Shown: piece by piece, positions 56,426-64,000 of the stretch
Numbering within the stretch: the first letter of the stretch is position 1
How the letters are laid out: the number at the start of each line of letters is the position of its first letter
Notes under the pieces: generated by a model
Told to the model about the DNA's origin: nothing
Database searches by the model: none
The model's input: the letters and a program-made list of their open reading frames with translations, nothing else
DNA from: Sedimentitalea todarodis
Lineage (GTDB): Bacteria > Pseudomonadota > Alphaproteobacteria > Rhodobacterales > Rhodobacteraceae
Reading direction: 5' to 3'
Length of the DNA stretch: 64,000 nucleotides
Assembly (NCBI RefSeq): GCF_032595355.1
Contig: NZ_JASMWN010000021.1
Span: 1-64,000, forward strand
Made by a program: the position numbers and the translations under genes

Positions 56426-57964
56426 TGTTGCAACCAAGTAGAAATGTCACCCGATCTGCAAAGTAGAAATGTCACCAAAGGGCGCTGAGGGGAGCAAAGC
56501 CTGACAGGGCGGAGACCTCAATTATCGCAGCCCTGGCTGGCTTTGCGGTCTGCGATGCGCCTTTGATCGGCAAGGGTATTCCATCCGTCGTTGCGGCGCC
56601 CCGTTGGCTTGTATTTTGAACGTTGCTTGCCTGCGCGGCGTTTCTTTGGCGGGGCCTTGTCCTGTTCAGCCTTGATGTGCTCCAGCACCGCGCTCAGATG
56701 CTTGTTCTCGGTGATCGCCGCATGGGTGACGCGCTGGTCCTTGTCGAAGACGGAGTAGGGGAGCGAGATGCCCCTCCATCGAAACTCCAATCGGCCGTCG
56801 GCGAATTCGAAGGTGTCGATGTACTTGCCGGGCAACCCGCGCGTGATCTCGTTCTCTTGAAGGATGATCCGCTGCCGATCGTAGGAGAAGGCGAGCTGCT
56901 GGCCGACATAGCGCTCGTCGCGCCAGCATAGCAAATCCGCCAGCCGATCCGGCTCAGTATTAAGGGGCCGGTGCAGATTGTCCGGGCGGCGCGGGGTCTT
57001 GGCAAACTTGGCATTGTAGCGGCCCATGAAGGCTGGAAGGAAGGCATTGGCCGCGTCCATGTCCGCGATGCCTGCCAGCCGTAGCTCCTTCACGAGCCGA
57101 TCCTGCAGCGTCCGGTTGGCGCGTTCGACGCGACCCTTCGCCTGAGAGCTGTTCGCGCAGAGAATCTCAATGTTCAGCTCGTTCAAAGCCCTGCCAAACT
57201 GGGTCATCCCGTGGCCGGACTCCGCACCTTGCTGGGCAACACGGAACACCGTGTGTTTGTCGCTGTAGAAGGCAACTGGGCGTCCATGTTCGAGCAAATA
57301 TGCCTCCAGCGCGCCGAAATAGCTGAAGGTGCTCTCGGATTTAACGAACTCGAGGTGCATCAAGGCGCTGGTCGCATCATCAATGAAGACGAGCAGGGTG
57401 CAGGCAGGCCCGCGGTCCTCGAACCAGTGGTGATCCGAGCCGTCTATCTGGATCAACTCGCCGAAGCATTCCCGGCGCAATCGTGGCTGGTGGAAGGTGC
57501 GACGCTGCTTGCGTGAGAGCCAAATCCCTGCGTCCTGCATCCATTTGCGCAGCGTCTCGCGAGACACCTTCAATCCGTGATCTTCCTGAAGCTTCTCAGC
57601 CGCGAAAGTCGGCCCGAAGTCGATGTAGTTCTCCCGGACCAGCGTCACCGCGAACTCCCGAACCGCCGGGTCGATCCGGTTGTTCGATGCACGTCCACGT
57701 GCCTTGTGCCGGATCGCGGCCGGACCGTCAGACTGAAACGTCTTCATCAGCCGTTGAACTTGCCTACGGCTCAATCCCAGAACGTTTGCCGCGGCCGTCG
57801 CCGTCATCCGGCCTTGTGACACCTGGCTCAAAACTTCGACCCGATTCAGCTCGCGCTCGCTCATCAAAACCCATCCCATGCCCACGCTCTCTGCCTGTTC
57901 CCATCGGGGCAGAGTGTGACACTTCTACTTTGCAGATGTGGGACACTTTAACTTTGCGGCTACA
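56426..57964. mobile_element. 1539-bp insertion sequence (ISNCY/IS481-like) with 5-bp target duplication
   Basis: Ends TGTTGC...GCTACA. The flanks GCTGA at 56421-56425 and 57965-57969 are a direct repeat, so the copy probably arrived by transposition. Each end has two copies of a 16-20-base motif: AAGTAGAAATGTCACC at 56436 and 56461, and the inverted versions GTGACACTTCTACTTTGCAG (57916) and GGGACACTTTAACTTTGCGG (57940). It carries one transposase gene and lies 41 bases after repC. Confidence 0.85.
56518..57864 (-). CDS. DDE transposase of the 1539-bp IS
   Basis: 448 residues. Helix-turn-helix ATAAANVLGLSRRQVQRLMKT, then the DDE core: QIDGSDHHWFEDRG (first D), AFYSDKHTVFR (second D) and SSQAKGRVERANRTL (E). 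C-terminus basic, with KKRRAGKQRSKYKPTGRR. The start MSERELNRVE is preferred over ATG at 57885. The exact IS group (ISNCY of the IS1202/ISDol1 type, or IS481-like) is uncertain. Confidence 0.85.
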   Translation of the reverse strand: MSERELNRVEVLSQVSQGRMTATAAANVLGLSRRQVQRLMKTFQSDGPAAIRHKARGRASNNRIDPAVREFAVTLVRENYIDFGPTFAAEKLQEDHGLKVSRETLRKWMQDAGIWLSRKQRRTFHQPRLRRECFGELIQIDGSDHHWFEDRGPACTLLVFIDDATSALMHLEFVKSESTFSYFGALEAYLLEHGRPVAFYSDKHTVFRVAQQGAESGHGMTQFGRALNELNIEILCANSSQAKGRVERANRTLQDRLVKELRLAGIADMDAANAFLPAFMGRYNAKFAKTPRRPDNLHRPLNTEPDRLADLLCWRDERYVGQQLAFSYDRQRIILQENEITRGLPGKYIDTFEFADGRLEFRWRGISLPYSVFDKDQRVTHAAITENKHLSAVLEHIKAEQDKAPPKKRRAGKQRSKYKPTGRRNDGWNTLADQRRIADRKASQGCDN

Positions 57965-58108
57965 GCTGAAAATCTGGTAATGAAGTTTATGTTAAATGTA
58001 TCGTTCGACGCTAGATGCCTTGAAAGTTTTCGCAATTCCTTTCGCGAGGCGAACCGTTGCCGGCAAAAATCCGCCCTGGTTTGATCCCATCACTCACCAC
58101 GTTTTAGG

Positions 58109-58926
58109 GGGACTGTTGCATTAACCAAGCCATTTTGCCACGATTCTACTTTTGAGGTCGATCATGCCGCGTAGTTCCCCTTTCAAGCACCATCGCTTTC
58201 CGCGTGAAATCATCCTCTGTGCAGTGCGGTGGTATCTGCGCTACCCTCTTTCCTATCAGGACGTGGTGGATCTGCTCTTAGAGCGCGGGATCAGTGTTGA
58301 TCGGTCCACCGTGTATCGCTGGGTGATCAAGTTTGGCCCGGAGATCACCAAACGAACGGAGAAGCAGCTGCGCCGAGCAAGTGTCGATTGGCACGTAGAT
58401 GAGACCTACATCCGCGTTGGCGGCAAGTGGCGTTACTTGTGGCGGGCCGTTGATGCCAACGGCCAGATGATCGACTTTCGCCTGACTGCCCGGCGGGATG
58501 CAAAGGCAGCAAAGGCTTTTCTGAACAAAGCGATCGAACGCGTAAAGCTACATCGGCCGGTCACCATTATCACCGACAAAGCACAAAGCTATCGACGCGT
58601 CATCCGCGAGATCAATCACCGCTACGACCCGCATTTCGACTGCATTCGGCACATCGACAAGAAGTGGCGCAACAACCGCATCGAGAGCGATCATGCCGCC
58701 ATGAAACGGCTCCTTGGATACCGTCAGAGTTTTCGGTCGCTACGATCAGCCAAAGCAACCCTGAGCGGGATCGAGACAATGCGCTCGATCAAGCGCGGCC
58801 ACATCCATCACAAGCAACCAGGCGTCAGAGGCGAGATCCAGTTCATTGAAGGCCTGTTCAAGGCCGCTTGAGTAACGCACAGCATCCGCAACCATCCGGG
58901 CTGGGAAAAACTAATGCAACAGTCCC
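58109..58926. mobile_element. IS6-family insertion sequence, 818 bp
   Basis: Perfect 15-base terminal repeats GGGACTGTTGCATTA (58109-58123) and TAATGCAACAGTCCC (58912-58926). The flanking 8 bases (GTTTTAGG and GTGAATAC) do not match, so no target duplication is left. IS6 elements move by cointegrates and homologous exchange, so a missing duplication suggests a deletion or fusion at this place. Host-like genes start to its right. Confidence 0.88.
58164..58871 (+). CDS. IS6-family transposase
   Basis: 235 residues: MPRSSPFKHHRFPREIILCAVRWYLRYPLSYQDV, then HVDETYIRVGGKWRYLWRAVD with the first D, TIITDKAQSYRRV with the second and DKKWRNNRIESDHAAMKR with the E. Typical length for IS6. The gene is intact. 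ATG at 58164 preferred over 58152. Confidence 0.93.
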   Translation: MPRSSPFKHHRFPREIILCAVRWYLRYPLSYQDVVDLLLERGISVDRSTVYRWVIKFGPEITKRTEKQLRRASVDWHVDETYIRVGGKWRYLWRAVDANGQMIDFRLTARRDAKAAKAFLNKAIERVKLHRPVTIITDKAQSYRRVIREINHRYDPHFDCIRHIDKKWRNNRIESDHAAMKRLLGYRQSFRSLRSAKATLSGIETMRSIKRGHIHHKQPGVRGEIQFIEGLFKAA

Positions 58927-58928
58927 GT

Positions 58929-59189
58929 GAATACCTCGATCAAGCGGACTTTCTGTTTTCGAACGTTCTGCGCCCTCTGAACTGGATCGGATACCTTGTG
59001 TTGATCTCTGAGACCGGTCAACGCTTCGACAATGCCTATTGGAAAACACCGCTTTGGCGTGCCTGTTTCAACCTTGGAATGGCTGGCATAATGAAATGCC
59101 ATCACGTCCATGATTGCGGGCAAGCATGTGGTTTGTTGCGCATAGCGCGGAAACCCAAGGGCAGGCGTTCGCGAACGGGCGGTTCGTGA
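58929..59189 (+). pseudogene. Gene remnant cut by the IS6 element
   Basis: An open frame that continues from the IS end: EYLDQADFLFSNVLRPLNWIGYLVLISETG, then FDNAYWKTPLWRACFNLGMAGIM. It reads like protein but has no start of its own, except an ATG inside the IS end (58914). The other strand is also open. Identity unknown. Confidence 0.35.
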
Positions 59190-59366
59190 CCTCACGTCCT
59201 GGTGGTTCGATTGACGTCGACACCCGCTTGACGGCCCGCTAAGGCGTTAGCGGGTACACGGATCACACGAGTTGACGCCGAAACGCGCCAGACCGGTGAA
59301 TTTGGTTGCGCGCAAATCGCATTGGGCGGACGCAAGCATCCCGTCAACAGGACAAGGGCAATAGAG

Positions 59367-60416
59367 GTGGCAAAAGCAGCGGACAAACCGGTCGCGGTCG
59401 ATCTCGCCCTCCAGGGTGGTGGCGCCCACGGTGCATTTACCTGGGGCGTGCTGGAACGGCTGCTCGATGAAGACTGCATCAACATCGCCGGTATCAGCGG
59501 CGCCAGCGCGGGTGCCATGAACGCGGTTGTCCTGGCCCATGGACTGTCGGTTGGCGGGCGCGATGGCGCAAGGCGGGCGCTGTGGGCGTTCTGGAAATCG
59601 GTCAGCCGCGCCGCCGGCGGTGGCGCGTTTCCGCTTCAGGCATTCCAGAACCTGTTTGCCCCGTGGCTGCCGAAGCCCCCGGTCCTGCCTTTTCTCGGTG
59701 CCGGACAGACCGCACTGTCACCCTACCAGTTCAACCCGCTGAACTACAATCCGCTGCACCGCGTGATCCAGGACCAGATTGACTTTGAAGCGCTGCGTGA
59801 TCCCGAAGCGCCGCGGCTTTTCGTTTCGGCCACCGATGTGCGCACGGGCAGGCTGCGGCTCTTTCGCAACGCCGATCTGACGGTCGATGCGCTGATGGCC
59901 TCGGCCTGTCTGCCGATGCTGTTCCAGGCCGTCGAGATCGGCGAAGACGCTTATTGGGACGGCGGATATGTGGCCAATCCGCCGGTCCTGCCGCTGATCG
60001 AGGAAAGCCCGGCTGAGGATCTTATCCTTATCACGGTCAACCCGTCGCAGCGCGATGAGGTGCCACGTCTGCCGCAGGACATCCTCGCGCGGCTGAATGA
60101 GATCACCTTCAACACGAACCTCGTCAGTCAGATGCGCTCGGTCGCGATCCTGAAGCATCAGCTGGAAACCGACCGGACGCCCCCCAACCGTTACAGCCAG
60201 GCCCTGTTCCGGCAGGTCGAAAAGCTGCGCGCGCACCGAATCCACGACGATGCCGTGATGGCCGACAAGGGATCTCATAGCAAGATGAACGCCGAGTGGC
60301 GGTTCCTGATCCGGCTGCACGGCATCGGTTACCGGGCTGCCGACACATGGCTGGCCGAACACCGGAGCGATCTCGGCCGCCGGGCCACGCTCGACATCGC
60401 CGCGACCTATTGCTGA
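59367..60416 (+). CDS. Patatin-like phospholipase / PHB depolymerase-type hydrolase
   Basis: 349 residues from a GTG. LALQGGGAHGAFTWGV is the oxyanion loop, GISGASAGAMNAVV the nucleophile Ser in GxSxG, and DGGYVANPP the catalytic Asp. No signal peptide. It stands 11 bases before a GntP permease. In Rhodobacterales this pair is found with 3-hydroxybutyrate dehydrogenase, which suggests a role in polyhydroxybutyrate or 3-hydroxybutyrate use (inference). The start is uncertain; a TTG at 59322 is also in frame. Confidence 0.85.
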   Translation: MAKAADKPVAVDLALQGGGAHGAFTWGVLERLLDEDCINIAGISGASAGAMNAVVLAHGLSVGGRDGARRALWAFWKSVSRAAGGGAFPLQAFQNLFAPWLPKPPVLPFLGAGQTALSPYQFNPLNYNPLHRVIQDQIDFEALRDPEAPRLFVSATDVRTGRLRLFRNADLTVDALMASACLPMLFQAVEIGEDAYWDGGYVANPPVLPLIEESPAEDLILITVNPSQRDEVPRLPQDILARLNEITFNTNLVSQMRSVAILKHQLETDRTPPNRYSQALFRQVEKLRAHRIHDDAVMADKGSHSKMNAEWRFLIRLHGIGYRAADTWLAEHRSDLGRRATLDIAATYC

Positions 60417-60427
60417 AAGGACTTCCC

Positions 60428-61888
60428 ATGCTGGACATATTGGGTACTGCCCTGTCCCTTGGCCTGCTCATCTATCTCGCTTACCGGGGGATGAGCGTGC
60501 TGATCCTCGCACCTGTGCTGGCACTTCTTGCAGCGGCGTTCGCCGGTGCGCCGCTACTGGCGACGTTCACGCAGATCTTCATGAAGGCCGCGGGCAATTT
60601 CATCGTGCTCCTGTTTCCGCTGTTCCTGCTGGGCGCGGTCTTTGGCAAGATGATGGAGGCCTCGGGATCGGCTGCCGCCATCGCGCACCGTACGACCGAA
60701 TGGCTTGGGCAACGCCGCGCGGTGCTGGCCATCGTGCTGGCCTGCGCGCTGTTGACCTATGGCGGCGTGTCGCTTTTCGTCGTGGCCTTTGCCGTCTTTC
60801 CGATCGCTTTGGCGCTGTTTCGTGAGGCCGGCGTGCCCAAAAGGCTGATTCCGGCCACCATCGCGCTTGGTGCCTTCACCTTCACCATGACCGCCCTGCC
60901 CGGCACGCCGGCGATCCAGAACGTCATTCCGATGCCGTTCTTCGGCACCACGCCCTTTGCCGCACCGGGGATCGGCATCATTGCCGGGGTGGTGATGCTG
61001 GGCACCGGTCTGCTCTGGCTGGGCTGGCGCGAGGCGCGCGCGCGGGCGGCGGGCGAGGGGTTCCTGGCCGCCGAAGAACCCGAGGCAACAGGGCCTGTGC
61101 GCCAAGCGATTCGGGAACGTGCCCATGGCGAGGGGTTCGACACCGCCGAACTGCCACCACTGACTGCCCCCCAGGCCACTGACCGGCCCGGATTTGCAGT
61201 GGCGATCCTGCCGGTGATCCTGGTCGTCGTGCTGAACTTCGCGTTTCTCAAACTTGTCATCCCGGCGCTCGATACCGCCTACCTGGCCGAGCCACCCTAC
61301 GGGCCCGCAACGCTGGGCTCGGTCAAGGGGATGTGGGCGATCATCGCTGCGCTGACGGCCTCGATCCTGGCAGTCTGGGCGCTGAACGCGCGGCGCCTGA
61401 TGACCCCCGGCAAGACGCTGTCGGACGGGGCCAATGCCTCGGTCGTCCCGATCTTCAACACCGCGGCCCTGGTGGGGTTTGGCGCGGTAATCGCCGCCCT
61501 GCCCGCCTTTGCCGTGATCCGGGACGCAATCCTTGGCGTTGCACCTGGCAACCCCCTGATCTCGCTTGCGATTTCGGTCAACGTTCTGGCCGGCATCACT
61601 GGTTCTGCCTCTGGCGGAATGGGCATCGCGCTGCAGACGCTGGGCGATACTTATCTGGAAATGGGGGCAGCCGCGGGTATCTCGCCGGAATTGCTGCACC
61701 GGGTAACGACAATCGCGACCGGCGGGCTGGATGCGTTGCCGCATAACGGCGCGGTGATCTCGCTGCTGACGATCTGCGGGTTGAGCCACCGCGAGTCCTA
61801 TGCCGACATCTTTGTGGTTGCGGTGCTGGGACCTATCCTCGCACTCGTCGTCGCGATCCTGCTCGGGACCGTCCTGGGCACGTTCTAG
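60428..61888 (+). CDS. GntP-family permease
   Basis: 486 residues with about twelve membrane segments, AAAGGA before the ATG. GGVSLFVVAFAVFPIALALFREAGVPKRLIPATIALG and SASGGMGIALQTLGDTYL are typical of GntP carriers of gluconate, 3-hydroxybutyrate and similar acids. A central cytoplasmic loop (about 205-255) is acidic. With the patatin-like neighbour the substrate is likely a hydroxyacid. Confidence 0.88.
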   Translation: MLDILGTALSLGLLIYLAYRGMSVLILAPVLALLAAAFAGAPLLATFTQIFMKAAGNFIVLLFPLFLLGAVFGKMMEASGSAAAIAHRTTEWLGQRRAVLAIVLACALLTYGGVSLFVVAFAVFPIALALFREAGVPKRLIPATIALGAFTFTMTALPGTPAIQNVIPMPFFGTTPFAAPGIGIIAGVVMLGTGLLWLGWREARARAAGEGFLAAEEPEATGPVRQAIRERAHGEGFDTAELPPLTAPQATDRPGFAVAILPVILVVVLNFAFLKLVIPALDTAYLAEPPYGPATLGSVKGMWAIIAALTASILAVWALNARRLMTPGKTLSDGANASVVPIFNTAALVGFGAVIAALPAFAVIRDAILGVAPGNPLISLAISVNVLAGITGSASGGMGIALQTLGDTYLEMGAAAGISPELLHRVTTIATGGLDALPHNGAVISLLTICGLSHRESYADIFVVAVLGPILALVVAILLGTVLGTF

Positions 61889-62248
61889 CAACCGGGTCTG
61901 TTCGCGGGGCTGAATCTGTCACGGCTTGCCGGTTGTGATGATCGCGACGAAGCCTTCAATGGCAGGGCAGACGACATTCTTTTCCCTTAATGGCGAGCTT
62001 CCGGGACTATTGCGCCTATGCATCTCGCACGCCGTTACGCATATGATCAACCGCAGCAAGCAGACGCGACCCCTTCTCGAAGGCGCACAGCAGAGCAGTC
62101 TCAGGAGCCATGTCGGCCCGGAACAATTTCGCAGATTTTTCAATAGTTCAAGGGTTTGACCATGGATGATCATTTCTGTAACGAAGGGGAGCGTGGTGCA
62201 TCGCAGTCTTGTCACCTTGGGAAATCAAAAAAGAGAACGCTTGAGAAC
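61889..62248. other. Gap between GntP permease and mrp genes
   Basis: 360 bases. A minus-strand frame at 61919-62215 and a plus-strand frame at 61926-62159 have no ribosome site. Composition is lower in GC than both sides. Perhaps a decayed element. The mrp promoter should lie in its right half. Confidence 0.4.
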
Positions 62249-62761
62249 ATGAAAACCCTTGCGACAACATCGCGCCTCGTCGCGTTCTCTGCCTTCTGGC
62301 TGGCACTGACGGGGGCGGCGGTGGATGCGCTCTACCACGGGCTGCCGGTGGTTCTTCTGGCAACCTGGATCAGCCTTGTGCTGTACCCCGCGGGGCGACC
62401 GGGGATTCGCCTGTGGTGGGCAGTCCCCTACGTGCCCCACCTTCTGCTCCGCGGCTTCTGGGGCGGTCTGGATGTCGCGCGGAGGGTCCTTGACCCGCGT
62501 CTGCCCGTTCGGCCCGATTGGCGCCGGGTGCCGCTCTTGACGAATATCGCCGAGGTAAATGCCGTTCTCGGCGGGGTCGTCAGCGTTCTGCCTGGCTCAT
62601 TGGCCGCGGGGACCCGCAGCGGTGCGCTGGAGGTTCACGTGGTTGACACCGAGGATTTCGACAGGCGCAGCCTGGAGGCGGAGGAACGCCGCGTGCTGCG
62701 CCTGTTCGGTGTCCCGGTCCCCGCCCATGAGAGTACGGAAGGCCGCCATGGAAGCAGTTGA
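62249..62761 (+). CDS. mrpE: Na+/H+ antiporter subunit E (MrpE/MnhE)
   Basis: 170 residues. Two membrane segments at the N-terminus, VPYVPHLLLRGFWGGLDVARRVLDPRLPVRP (the MrpE signature region), and GGVVSVLPGSLAAGT, VHVVDTEDF. The first of the mrp genes present, overlapping mrpF by 14 bases. The ATG at 62249 is preferred to 62156. Confidence 0.88.
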   Translation: MKTLATTSRLVAFSAFWLALTGAAVDALYHGLPVVLLATWISLVLYPAGRPGIRLWWAVPYVPHLLLRGFWGGLDVARRVLDPRLPVRPDWRRVPLLTNIAEVNAVLGGVVSVLPGSLAAGTRSGALEVHVVDTEDFDRRSLEAEERRVLRLFGVPVPAHESTEGRHGSS

Positions 62762-63035
62762 CCATTTCATGATCGCCGCCGTCCTGTTGCTGCTCACGCT
62801 GGCGTTGGCCCTTTTTCGCGCCTGGTTCGGACCGCGGGCGGTCGACCACGTCATGGCTGCGCAGCTGGTCGCAACCAGCGGTGTCGGCGTGGCGCTCACG
62901 CTGGGCGCGGCAAAGGGCGACGCCTCGATGCTGGACGCAGCCCTGGTGGCTACGGTGCTTGCTTCGGTGGCAATTCTCGCCTTCGTGCGCAATGGCCGCA
63001 GCGATGGCGAAAGGCCGGAAGACAAAGAGCCATGA
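62748..63035 (+). CDS. mrpF: Na+/H+ antiporter subunit F (MrpF/MnhF)
   Basis: 95 residues, three membrane segments: FMIAAVLLLLTLALALFRAWFGP, LVATSGVGVALTLGA, MLDAALVATVLASVAILAFVR. The order RAWFGPRAVDHVMAAQL is typical. Start inside the mrpE end; stop overlaps mrpG (ATGA). Confidence 0.88.
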   Translation: MEAVDHFMIAAVLLLLTLALALFRAWFGPRAVDHVMAAQLVATSGVGVALTLGAAKGDASMLDAALVATVLASVAILAFVRNGRSDGERPEDKEP

Positions 63036-63331
63036 CCATCACGAATTACATTATTCCCACGCTACTTTATACAGGTGTGTTCTTCTATGCGGCCGGATCG
63101 TTGGGGCTGCTTCGGTTCCGAGATGCCGAGACGAGGCTGCACGCGCTCACCAAAGCCGACAATGTCGGCCTGGGCTTCGTGGCGCTCGCCGCCGCTTTGC
63201 ACTGGGGCTCGGTCACCGCCGCCGTCAAAATCGCCGCCGTCTGGCTGTTCGCGCTCATGGCCGCGGGCGTGACCGCGCAGCTGATGGCGCGCCGCGCGAA
63301 GACTGGCGCCGAACAGGATACGATCGAATGA
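63032..63331 (+). CDS. mrpG: Na+/H+ antiporter subunit G (MrpG/MnhG)
   Basis: 99 residues, three membrane segments. YAAGSLGLLRFRDAETRLHALTKADNVGLGFV is the MrpG hallmark. Overlaps both neighbours by 4 bases, so the set is one operon. Confidence 0.92.
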   Translation: MTITNYIIPTLLYTGVFFYAAGSLGLLRFRDAETRLHALTKADNVGLGFVALAAALHWGSVTAAVKIAAVWLFALMAAGVTAQLMARRAKTGAEQDTIE

Positions 63332-64000
63332 CGCTGGCCTTCGATCTGATCCTCTGTCTGATGATCATCGGCACTGCCGCCTCGGCGCTGCTGATGCGCA
63401 ACGCGCTGGCAGCGATCGTCTTCTTCATCGTGTTCGGCAATCTGCTCGGTCTGGCATGGCTCGCGATGGACGCGGTCAATGTCGCGATGGCGGAAATCGC
63501 CATCGGCGCGGGCGTCACCGGAGTTTTGCTGATCCTGGCGCGGCAACGGCTGATGGCGCTTGGCGACGATCTTGTGTGCGACGAGATGCCCGGCTGGCTC
63601 CGCGCTGGCGCATTGGTGGCCTGCGCCGGTTTCGCGGCGCTGGTCGGGGCCGCTGTTCTGAGCGTCGCGCCATCCGACGACCTGGGCGGACCGATCGCCG
63701 CGCTGATGCCGTCGCTTGGCATCGAGAACCCGGTGACCGGCGTGCTTCTGGCCTTCCGCGCCTACGATACGTTATTGGAAACCTTTGTCCTGCTGGGCGC
63801 CCTGGTCGCGGTCTGGTCGCTTGCCCCGGGCACTGCCTGGCCGCACCCGCCCGCCACGCTGGCATTGACAGAGCGTGAGGGCCACGGCGTGGCCGCGGCC
63901 TTCGGGCGGCTGCTCTTGCCCCTGGCGCTGGTCATGGCGGCCTATCTGGTCTGGACCGGGTCGGACCTGCCGGGCGGAGCGTTCCAGGCCGGAACCGTAC
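63328..64000 (+). CDS. mrpB: MbhD/DUF4040-MnhB-type antiporter subunit, cut by the window end
   Basis: Open from ATG at 63328 to the last base, at least 224 residues. Begins MTLAFDLILCLMIIGTASSA and has NALAAIVFFIVFGNLLGLAW and MAEIAIGAGVTGVLL, the DUF4040 (MbhD) part. A MnhB-like part (YDTLLETFVLLGALVAVWSL, then GSDLPGGAFQAG) follows. Such fused subunits occur in group 2 mrp operons. The rest lies beyond the window. Confidence 0.8.
   Translation, partial: MTLAFDLILCLMIIGTAASALLMRNALAAIVFFIVFGNLLGLAWLAMDAVNVAMAEIAIGAGVTGVLLILARQRLMALGDDLVCDEMPGWLRAGALVACAGFAALVGAAVLSVAPSDDLGGPIAALMPSLGIENPVTGVLLAFRAYDTLLETFVLLGALVAVWSLAPGTAWPHPPATLALTEREGHGVAAAFGRLLLPLALVMAAYLVWTGSDLPGGAFQAGTV

Noticed and set aside
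61919..62215. Minus-strand frame of 98 residues before mrpE
   Set aside because: Cys/Arg-rich translation without ribosome site; at most a decayed element.
1..64000. CRISPR arrays, tRNA and rRNA genes, integrase with attachment site
   Set aside because: No regularly spaced repeats, no cloverleaf or ribosomal sequence recognised and no integrase gene; the direct repeats seen are IS ends or leaders.

Overview
The window is high-GC alphaproteobacterial DNA, most likely from the Rhodobacterales (Paracoccus/Rhodobacter/Roseobacter group). The reasons are a repABC-type RepC, an HvrA-like H-NS protein, a Hint-domain protein of the kind common in that order, a VirB/VirD4 transfer system and a patatin/GntP pair. 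It reads as most of a conjugative replicon, interrupted at its right side by two insertion sequences, beyond which ordinary host genes begin.

Layout. (1) 1-20.8 kb: a one-directional (+) accessory module of DNA-handling genes: a long ParB-like protein, SSB, DUF932, a short RadC, several DUF proteins, a toxin-antitoxin pair, a 1460-residue methylase/strawberry-notch helicase fusion, a Toprim protein, a SLOG (DUF2493) protein and a WGR protein. A lone unknown gene, an H-NS homologue and a Hint protein sit among them on the other strand. Several of these genes are preceded by related nested stem-loops. (2) 20.9-24.8 kb: an OLD-family ATPase/Toprim nuclease overlapping a UvrD-like helicase (Gabija architecture). 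(3) 25.3-28.5 kb: small unknowns, a virC1/virC2-like pair and a structured region that is a good oriT candidate. (4) 28.5-32.9 kb: MobC-like protein, VirD2-like relaxase and VirD4. (5) 32.9-42.3 kb: an inserted defence-like island on the minus strand: FitA/FitB toxin-antitoxin, a large DNA methyltransferase, a HEPN-like protein, a Schlafen AlbA_2 protein, a DEAD/DEAH helicase and a GIY-YIG nuclease. (6) 42.4-53.8 kb: virB11-10-9-8-6-(unknown)-5-1-7-4-3-2 and a second transglycosylase, all minus. (7) 54-56.4 kb: two exported unknowns and repC, with an antisense ctRNA-like terminator in its leader. (8) 56.4-58.9 kb: a 1539-bp IS with a 5-bp target duplication and an IS6-family copy without one. 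(9) 59-64 kb: patatin-like protein, GntP permease and mrpE-F-G-B of a Na+/H+ antiporter.

How it fits together. A nick motif on the minus strand near 28.43 kb would send the minus strand leftwards first, so the 0.3-20.8 kb module would be the leading region. Its plus-oriented genes would have the incoming strand as template. The content (SSB, ParB-like, RadC, methylase/helicase, toxin-antitoxin) and the repeated foldable leaders are what a leading region with single-strand-active promoters would show. This is inference, and an RNA regulatory element such as the radC motif is the main alternative explanation for the leaders. The island between virD4 and virB11 separates the coupling protein from the rest of the transfer genes and looks like a cargo restriction system. 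No tRNA, rRNA or CRISPR array was seen.
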